Assembly: GCA_017621295.1 (NCBI GenBank)
Contig: JAGATI010000149.1
Coordinates: 1 to 10,931, forward strand
Length of the DNA stretch: 10,931 nucleotides
Direction of reading: 5' to 3'
Origin: Clostridia bacterium
Lineage (GTDB): Bacteria; Bacillota_A; Clostridia; TANB77; CAG-508
The translations under genes and the position numbers were made by a program. Each line of letters opens with the position of its first letter. Position 1 is the stretch's first letter. The notes below the pieces were generated by a model, which saw only the letters and a program-made list of their open reading frames with translations, was not told the origin of the DNA and did no database searches. Below are positions 1-7,800 of this stretch, piece by piece.

Positions 1-2
1 TA

Positions 3-344
3 GATAAATTAAAAAAGATAGATGCATGGCCTGACATTATAAATAATTTAAAACAAGATGGAAAAATAATGTTATATAGTAATTTGATTAATACTAATGC
101 AAGAGTTCTTAATGATATGATGGTAGGTATAGAATTCCCAAATGGACTTACGTCTTTTGGAAAGGCAATATTAGAAAAACCAGAAAATATGCAAGAACTT
201 ACAAAAGCAGTTTCTATGGAATATGGTAAAGAAATGGTAGTAAAATTGTTAGATGAAAATAATTTACCAAAGTTTATAGAAAATAATGAAATTGATAATA
301 TTACCAAAAATATAGGAATGCATGTTAATATAATAGAAGAATAA
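3..344 (+). CDS. dnaX: DNA polymerase III subunit gamma/tau, C-terminal fragment (5' end outside window)
   Basis: The reading frame is open from position 3, so the gene enters from the left edge and only its last 113 residues are seen. DnaX is the clamp-loader ATPase of the replicative polymerase. The ATPase and zinc-binding parts are upstream and not visible. What is seen is the Firmicutes-type C-terminal segment: a Trp-containing helix (W-P-D-I-I), then K-I-M-L-Y-S-N-L, N-D-M-M-V-G-I-E-F, and a final piece rich in charged residues. The internal ATG at 69 is not the start, because coding continues upstream of it without a stop and in the pattern expected of the family. The identification rests on this tail plus the order dnaX–ybaB–recR, which is strongly conserved in Firmicutes. 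The gene stops 72 bp before ybaB. Confidence 0.8.
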   Translation, partial: DKLKKIDAWPDIINNLKQDGKIMLYSNLINTNARVLNDMMVGIEFPNGLTSFGKAILEKPENMQELTKAVSMEYGKEMVVKLLDENNLPKFIENNEIDNITKNIGMHVNIIEE

Positions 345-355
345 TAAAAAATAAT

Positions 356-384
356 TTGAGACTAAAATTAAAATGTCTTAGATT
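356..384 (+). promoter_or_regulatory. possible weak sigma-A promoter for ybaB
   Basis: TTGAGA at 356-361 (five of six matches to TTGACA) is followed after 17 bases by TAGATT at 379-384 (four of six matches to TATAAT). It lies in the 72-bp gap between dnaX and ybaB. In a genome this AT-rich such matches arise often by chance, and ybaB could be read from the dnaX transcript alone. Confidence 0.25.
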
Positions 385-416
385 AATATAAGAATAATTT
401 TAAGGAGGAATGTAAA

Positions 417-755
417 ATGGCAAAAAGAGGTTTCCCAGGAATGGGAGGACTTGGTGGAATGAATATAAACCAATTAATGAAAGAAGCAAAAAAAATGCAA
501 GCAGATATGGAAAAATCACAAGAGGAGCTTGCAAATAAAGAATTTGACGCAACAGCAGGTGGAGGAGCAATAACTGTTAAAGTATCTGGAAATAAAGAGT
601 TAAAAGAAATAATAATAAAAAAGGATGTAGTTGACCCAGATGATGTTGAAATGTTACAAGATTTAATATTAACATGCGTTAATGAAGCTTTAAGAAAAGT
701 TGATAGTGCACAAGCAGCTCAGTTTGGAAAATATAATATACCAGGATTAATGTAA
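417..755 (+). CDS. ybaB: YbaB/EbfC family nucleoid-associated protein
   Basis: This small DNA-binding protein of 112 residues has the normal length for the family. YbaB/EbfC proteins form dimers with a tweezer-like shape that bind DNA and affect nucleoid structure; the gene usually sits between dnaX and recR, as here. Visible features are a Gly/Met-rich N-terminus (residues 5-15, like many Clostridia homologues), a predicted long helix from about 17 to 40 rich in K, E, Q and M (NQLMKEAKKMQADMEKSQEE), the family core with G-G-G-A-I-T-V-K-V-S-G-N and V-D-P-D-D-V-E-M-L-Q-D-L, and the closing I-P-G-L-M. The start is fixed by AAGGAGG at 402-408, eight bases before the ATG. A 249-bp gap separates it from recR, unusually wide for this pair. 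Confidence 0.95.
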   Translation: MAKRGFPGMGGLGGMNINQLMKEAKKMQADMEKSQEELANKEFDATAGGGAITVKVSGNKELKEIIIKKDVVDPDDVEMLQDLILTCVNEALRKVDSAQAAQFGKYNIPGLM

Positions 756-838
756 GTAAACTAAATAAAAACAAAGAAGGATAAAAGGTATAGAGCAAAA
801 TAAACTATGAATATTAAAAAATAATATAAGTAGAATAA

Positions 839-878
839 AAAAGAAGGTTTCAAAGCATAGTATAAGAAATCTTCTTTT
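839..878 (+). terminator. possible hairpin terminator after ybaB
   Basis: Arms 839-851 and 866-878 are 13 bases long and pair fully with one G-U, around a 14-base loop. The 3' arm ends in CTTCTTTT and is followed by CTAAATTT, so there is no long clean U-tract. It may end or weaken dnaX–ybaB transcription before recR. The rest of 756-1004 is AT-rich and holds no convincing gene; an 8-base inverted repeat at 959-976 is too AT-rich to mean much. Confidence 0.4.
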
Positions 879-1004
879 CTAAATTTATAATAAAAATATC
901 CAAATTAAATAACAATATGTGTAATCAGAGTTTTAATATACAAATGAAAAAATATGTCAAATATTATTTAATATTTAATTATAAGTAGAAAGAGGGAATA
1001 AAAT

Positions 1005-1604
1005 ATGTCATACTATTCACCATCAATAGAAAAATTAATAGAAGCATTTGAAAAGTTGCCAAGTATAGGTAGTAAAACAGCTGCAAGGCTTGCTTTTTAC
1101 ATTTTAAATTCTAGTAAAGAAGAAACAGAAAATTTTGTAAAAGCTATTATAGATGCTAAAGAAAATTTAAAATACTGCTCTACATGTTATAATATATCAG
1201 ATACAGATCCTTGTATGATTTGTTCAAATAAGATGAGAGATAAATCTATTATTTGTGTTGTAGAAGATGTTAAGGATATTGTTGCTATGGAAAGAACGCA
1301 TGAATTTAAGGGTGTTTACCATGTACTTCATGGTTCTATATCACCTATGAATGGAGTTGGACCAGATGATATTAAAATAAAAGAGTTACTTGCACGATTA
1401 ATGGATGGAGAAGTAAAGGAAATTATATTAGCTACCAATCCAAGAGTTGAGGGAGAAGCAACAGCAATGTATTTATCTAAATTAATAAAACCACTTGGGA
1501 TTACAGTTACAAGAATAGCACATGGAATCCCAGTAGGAGGAGATTTAGAATATACAGATGAAGTTACTTTAAGTAAGGCTTTAGAGGGAAGAAGAGAATT
1601 GTAA
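1005..1604 (+). CDS. recR: Recombination mediator protein RecR
   Basis: RecR acts with RecF and RecO to load RecA onto single-stranded gaps during recombinational repair. The protein is 199 residues, the usual length. In order it shows an N-terminal helix-hairpin-helix (residues 18-31, [12 protein letters not shown]), a four-cysteine zinc finger (C58, C61, C70, C73), a Toprim domain from about 80 to 175 starting with [10 protein letters not shown], and the conserved tail [19 protein letters not shown]. Nothing is missing. The start is supported by AAAGAGGG at 989-996, eight bases before the ATG. Its own promoter could lie in the 249-bp gap upstream, but no strong -35/-10 pair is visible there. 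Confidence 0.97.
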   Translation: MSYYSPSIEKLIEAFEKLPSIGSKTAARLAFYILNSSKEETENFVKAIIDAKENLKYCSTCYNISDTDPCMICSNKMRDKSIICVVEDVKDIVAMERTHEFKGVYHVLHGSISPMNGVGPDDIKIKELLARLMDGEVKEIILATNPRVEGEATAMYLSKLIKPLGITVTRIAHGIPVGGDLEYTDEVTLSKALEGRREL

Positions 1605-1606
1605 AA

Positions 1607-1639
1607 TGAGCGCTAGGTGATATAGTTACCTAGCGTTTA
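1607..1639 (+). terminator. hairpin terminator after recR
   Basis: CGCTAGGT at 1611-1618 and ACCTAGCG at 1628-1635 form a perfect 8-bp GC-containing stem, extended by weaker A-T and G-U pairs at both ends. It begins three bases after the recR stop codon and is followed by TTTATTG, a short imperfect U-tract. GC-rich stems are rare in this sequence, which makes chance unlikely. Confidence 0.65.
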
Positions 1640-1703
1640 TTGAAGCTTTTAATCCATGTTCCCTAGAAGAAATTTTCTTAATATCATTGTATAAAAGTAT
1701 ATG

Positions 1704-1728
1704 TTACAAAAGAGTAAATATTTTGTAA
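1704..1728. repeat. inverted repeat upstream of the adhesin promoter
   Basis: TTACAAAA at 1704-1711 and TTTTGTAA at 1721-1728 are perfect reverse complements around a 9-base spacer. The site lies about 70 bases upstream of the predicted -35 box of the adhesin gene, so it could be a binding site for a dimeric regulator. The high A+T content makes a chance origin possible. Confidence 0.35.
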
Positions 1729-1797
1729 TTAAAGTGTAAAAAAAAGTCAGAGGCTAGCATCCGTAAAAAAATTTAGAAAAGGCATTTATATGGTACA

Positions 1798-1825
1798 TTG
1801 ACTTTAATTATTAAAATTATACAAT
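1798..1825 (+). promoter_or_regulatory. sigma-A-type promoter of the adhesin gene
   Basis: TTGACT at 1798-1803 and TACAAT at 1820-1825 each match the sigma-A consensus at five of six bases, with a 16-base spacer. The predicted transcript would start near 1832 and carry a leader of about 27 bases. That leader contains the strong AGGAGG at 1847-1852, six bases before the ATG. Between the recR terminator and this promoter (1640-1797) no gene or recognised riboswitch was seen. Confidence 0.6.
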
Positions 1826-1858
1826 AGAAGATGTAAGAAAATAAATAGGAGGAGAGCA

Positions 1859-4800
1859 ATGAAAAAGTTAGGTACAAAATTATGTGCAGCATTTTTGGTG
1901 ATTTTTATGTTAAGTCAATATATTTCAATTGCTAATATATTGGCAACTGAAACTGTGCACGCATTTAGTGATAATAAGGTGGCTGGAGATGCAACAGACG
2001 GAGCAAACTATATTTCTAAGCACGAAATAAAAATCGAAGGTTATTCTTATTCTGGTAGAAAGCTTGATAGTAGCAAACCTTTCGAAGTAGATTTGGAATT
2101 TCAATTTACATGGGACCAAATATCAGAGGCTGGGAAGGATTTCTATTATGTTTTACCAGAACATATTTCAATAGGAAATGTAGCTTCTAAAGAAAGTCCT
2201 AATATTTTAATGAATGATGCAAATGAAAGAATTGGAACATATTATTATGATAATAATATAATTTACTTTTCTTTTGACAATAATTCATCTAGACAACTAG
2301 CATATTTTAATTTAGAAGCATCATGGAATAATGTAGAAGGGTTGGCAGAAATTTCATTAAAATGGAATGATGCAGAACAAATTATAAGATTTGACCATGC
2401 AGGAATAAACATATCAAAAACACAAGGAGATATTACATTGTTAGATAATGGACGAATGGTAAAAAAATTCGAAATTACGATATGGCCAAAAATAGAAGAA
2501 GAAAATGCAAATCCTACAATAAAAGGAATAGAATTACATGATTTATTTTATGGTCCTATATATAATATAGCAGAAGGTGTTTATGAAGAACAGCCAACTA
2601 AATATCTCCAAGTGAGAAACTATGATAAAGAGGATAATTTAGTAAAAACAGATTGGTATGATTCTAAAGAAGTACCAATTATACCAGTACAAAATATTGA
2701 TGGCAAATATGAATTTACAATTAAGAATTTAGAGATAGTAAATGGTGGAAAAATTGTTGTTGAATATTATATTGAAATGAAATCAGATAAGATAATTGAA
2801 GCAGATGCAGGAAGTACAAGTTCACATTATAATAATGAAGCTATTGCAACTCATACAACTATTCATGAAAGTACAGGAACAACGCAAACTTTTGATGTTT
2901 CAACTAAAATATCAGGTAGTTATACACCAACTGCAAAATGGATTTATAAAAAAGCTGGAACACCAGACGTATATGTTCAGGAAGGTGAAGAAAAACGTAT
3001 TGTACCATATACAATTACAGTTAATAAAAATAGGAAATATTCATTAGGTGGTTCAATTTTGGGTGATGAACTATCAGGATTTGTAGGGGGAAAAGTTGAA
3101 TATGCTACAAATGAGCAACCTTATATAGAAATATATAAAGGTTGGGGTAATATAAAAACAGGAGAAGATGCTACTATAGAATACTTAGATTGGATTATAT
3201 TGCCTTATAATGATTATAAAAAATTAGAAGAGTTAAAAAGTCAGTCAGATGATCTAGCAATAGATGTTTTATTTTATAGTGAACAGTCTGAACTTAGACA
3301 AACTTTATTAAAGGCTATTAACGAAAAAAAGGGGAATAGTTATAAAGAAATTACAAAAGAACTAGCATCAAAATTTATTTTTACATTTAATCCAGATGAC
3401 ACTCAAGAGGCAAATCCAAATTTTGTATGGTTTATACCAATAGATACACAAGATAATACTGGTGCATATTATTTTCACTATAAAACTTTAACTGAAAAGG
3501 CTGTTGGAACATTTAAAAATAGTGCAAAGATGTGGTATAAAAGATTAGTTTCAGCTGGAGAACCAGGTAAACCTATATTTTTTGATGATGCATTATCAGC
3601 TGAAAAGCATAATGAAGGTGTATATAAAGATGTAGATGGGAATTTCTGTGTAGATTGGACAATAAGTATAGAATTACCTGAAGGTTCAGGAGGATTTGAA
3701 CAAATAGGAATATGGGATTATAAGCAAACATATTCAAATGTTCCTATAGGAGATAGTGGAAATAGATATATTGTACAAGATTGGATAAAAGGGCTTGATA
3801 ATTATTCAGTATATGATTTTTATCATTCAGATGATAGGAATGAGTACTCAAGAAAAATTTCAGATAAAATTATAAAAGTATCTTCAGATAGTAAAGACCC
3901 AAGAGTCCAAGAAGTTGTTGATAGAATTTCGATGTCAGCAATTACTGCATCACATGGACATTCATATTCAGGAGATAGAGTTAACTCTAGTAAATGGGGA
4001 AATTTTTTGCCACCAGTAATTATAGATGCCTATGGAGGTTCAGGAGCACGTTTTTCAGCAGGAAGCGAAGCTGTAGGAGCAGGACAAATAATAGTAGACG
4101 AACCTTGGGGATCAGTTGAATCAGGAGATACTATTTCAGTAGGACAAATGTTTTTTTACATAGGTGATTTACCAGCAACAGAAGAAGGATACAAAATTGA
4201 TATTAAATATACAACAATAGTAAATCCAGAACTCGTAAAAGCTCTACCAAAAATATTGGAAGAAACTGGAGAGGATTCGATTAAATTAACTAATAATGCT
4301 AAAGTTCAACTAGCAAGGGGACAGTATGAATTCTATCCTGAATCACATGTAATAGGTGACCTTTACTCAAGTTACTGGATTGGATCTACAGATATTTTAC
4401 CAGCAATAGAAAAAGAAGGAATTTATGATGAAAAAAATACAAAAATAAATTATAAAATTTCTTTAAATACAGGTAAACAAGTTAAAGGTGAAAATAAAAC
4501 ATATGTTGTAGATGACGAATTAACTTTATCAGGATTAAAATATAGTAACAATACTTTTGTTTTATATGATGATAATGGTAAAGTTGCATATTCAACAGAT
4601 AGTAGTAAGACTGTTGATAATGAATATAAAAATTTGGTAAAACTAACAATTAATAATTCAGATAATGAAAATAGTAAATTTAAATTAGAATTAGACAATA
4701 GTACAGGAAAGTTTACAAACTCAGAAGGTTTATTAAAGTTAATGGAATTAAAATATTCTGTAAACACAAATGGAGTAAGACCAAATATACTTATTCAAAA

Positions 4801-7800
4801 TAATGCAAGTTTAAAATCAATTTCTACAGATGGTGAAACAGGTGAGACAAATGTAAGTACGATAGGTAGAGTAAGCTCAGAAACATTAATTGAAGGACCA
4901 ATTAATAAAAAAATGACAAATACTCCATCATTAGAAAATCAATATAAAGCAGAATTTGATTTAAATGTTAATTTACAATCATATTATGCAGATGATTATA
5001 TGAAAAAATTAAAAACAGGTGATATTTTTACAATAAAAGATACTTTTGAGGAAAGTTTGTTATTAGATATTGATTCAATAAAATTATATGGTTACAATGA
5101 AGATACAGAAAAATATGAAATAATAAATAATGGATACAAATTAAAATATGATGATAGAACTAAAGTGTTATTATCAGAAATAACTGTAAAAGAAGGAATA
5201 TCAAAATACTTAATAAAATATGGCGCAAGTGTTGTTGGAAGACCAGGAAGATTTGCTAAAGTAAGAAACAAAGCAGAAGTTGAAAACTCAACAGTAGAAC
5301 CAATTGAATATGAAATTAAGATATTTAAATATTCGTTTGGAGCAGGAGCTATAACAGATGATAGAAAGATAACTTTAGTTAAATATAATTATGATAACAT
5401 TGAAGATAGACTTGCAGGAGCAGAATTTGAATTATACGAATTAAATGAAAATTCATGGGAAAATTTAACAACAACAGAAAATGGTGTAGAAGTATTAAGA
5501 ACAACTGATACTGGAAAATTCGAAATTAGTAATAAATTAAGTCAAGTAAGGCAATTTATAAAAAACGATACATGGTACAAAATAGAAGAAGTAAAAGCAC
5601 CAAATGATTATGTATTATTAAATAAACCAATTTATTATTATGTAACTAATGAAAATGGTGATTACCCTGAAAATGTTCCAGAAGGAATTGATGAATATAG
5701 AGTTATAGATTTAGAAGATAATATAATTGGAGTTCAAAATAATAAACTAAAACTTGAAATTATAAAAACAGATTCATTTAATGGAGATTTAATTTCAGGA
5801 GCAGAATTCAAGTTATATAGTGATTCTAATTGTCAAAATGAAGTTGCAATAAGTAAAGAAACAGAAGAAACAGGTAAATATTTAATTGAAAATATAGCAA
5901 TAGGAGACGGAAATGTAACTCTATATTTAAAAGAAACAAAAGCTCCAAGTGAATATCAATTGGATAAAAGAGTTTATAAAATAGTTTTAAAAGCTGAAAA
6001 AATAGATAAAGTTGTAAGTATAGATAATAATAACAACTTAGAGTTCTCTAATGAACAGGAAATTTCATCAATTAATTTTAAAAACGATTCTAATACTAGC
6101 AAACTAAGAATTGAAAAAAATGTTATTTCAGGTATAGAGGCAGCAAAAAATCTAGACTTTGAATTTACAATTGAACTAAGAGATTCAGAAAACAATGTAC
6201 TTACAGAAAGTTATCCAACATTAAAAACAAAAAAAGATGGAACAACTGAAAAAGGAACGATACAAAGTGGCAACATCCTAACAATAAAAGATTCTGAAAA
6301 TATTTTAATTAATGACTTACCAGATGGAGCTAAGTATACAATTACAGAATCAGAAAATGCAAATTATAAAACATGTTATTCAATAAATGATAGTAAAAAT
6401 GAAAACAATGTACCAAAAACAGATGGAAGAATAGCTACAGGTGTAGTTAACATGGGCGGAGTTGAAACAGTTACATTTGAAAATAAACAATATATTGAGA
6501 CAAAAATACAAATATATAAAGAATTGAATACTGGTAACTTAAGCAATTTACCAGAATTTGAATTTGAATTAAAACAAGAAAATAAAAGATTACAAACAGT
6601 TAAAGCAGACAAAACATCAGGTCTTGCAGAATTCAGCATTGAGTTAGATAAAACTGGAACATACGAATATGAAATAAAAGAAATTATTCCAGAAAATAAA
6701 TTAGAGTATGTAGAATATTCAACACAAACAATTCATGTAACAGTAATAGTTTCTAATGATGAAAATGGAAATATGATAGCTAATATTAACTATGTAGGTG
6801 GAACTGGTACAAATAAAAATGTAATAACAAATAAATATACTGCAACTGGAAAATTTAACATACAAGCAACTAAAAGCATAGAAGGATATGAAACTGGGCA
6901 TAATTTAGAAAATAATTTATTTGAATTTGAGATTTATGAAAATAATAAACTAATTGCAACAGCATCAAATGATGCAAATGGAAATATTAAGTTTCCAGGT
7001 ATTATTTATGAACTAAGTGAAGCTAAAAGTGATATTGGTAAACATACATATAAAATTATAGAAAAAGATGGAAAACTACCAGGATATACATATGATAAAA
7101 CAGAATATACTGTAGAACTTGATGTTGAAGATCAAGGGGATGGAAACTTGGTAATAAACAATGTAACCAATGCAAATTTAGGAGCAGATAATAAGTATCA
7201 ATTAAATAAAGATGCAACAAAAGCAGCTAATTTTGTAAATACATATGATGCTAAAGGAACATTAGAGATAGAAGCAAATAAAATTGTTACTGATTTAGAT
7301 AAGGGATATAGTATAAAAAATCTTTCAGGAAATGAATTTGAATTCATTTTATATGAAAAAGAAGGAAATGGTAAATTAACAGAAGTCCACAGAGCTAAAA
7401 ACAATGCAAATGGAAAAGTTACAATGCCAGAAATTGAATATAGAATGGCTAACCTTGGACAACATACTTATGTATTGAAAGAAAATACAGATGTAAAAAT
7501 GCCAGGTGTTGTAAATAGTAGTGAAGAAGTAAACATTGAAGTTAATGTAACAAATAATGGAGATGGAACATTACAAGTTGAAAAAACATACAAAAAAGAC
7601 AATAAAACAATTCAAAATATAGTTTTTACAAATACAATAACAAAAACAAAATTTGCCAAAACAGATATAACAACTGGAAAAAGCGTTACTGGTGCTAAAA
7701 TGGAGATAAGAAATGCATCAAATCAAGTAGTTGAAACATGGACTACTACAAATGAAGAACACTATGTATATGGATTACCAGTAGGCAATTACACATTAAT

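Noticed and set aside
917..988. Short frame of 23 residues between ybaB and recR
   Set aside because: It has no ribosome binding site, lies in very AT-rich DNA and resembles nothing known.
1655..1693. Tiny frame of 12 residues after recR
   Set aside because: It has no ribosome binding site and is too short to support as a leader peptide.
1741..1790. Possible riboswitch (such as a c-di-GMP type) in the adhesin upstream region
   Set aside because: The short GC-containing patch near 1747-1762 does not show the conserved core of any riboswitch class I can recognise, and it lies upstream of the predicted promoter.
4450..4767. Minus-strand open frame of 105 residues inside the adhesin gene
   Set aside because: It is a shadow of the adhesin coding strand, with low-complexity Leu/Ser-rich content and no start signals.
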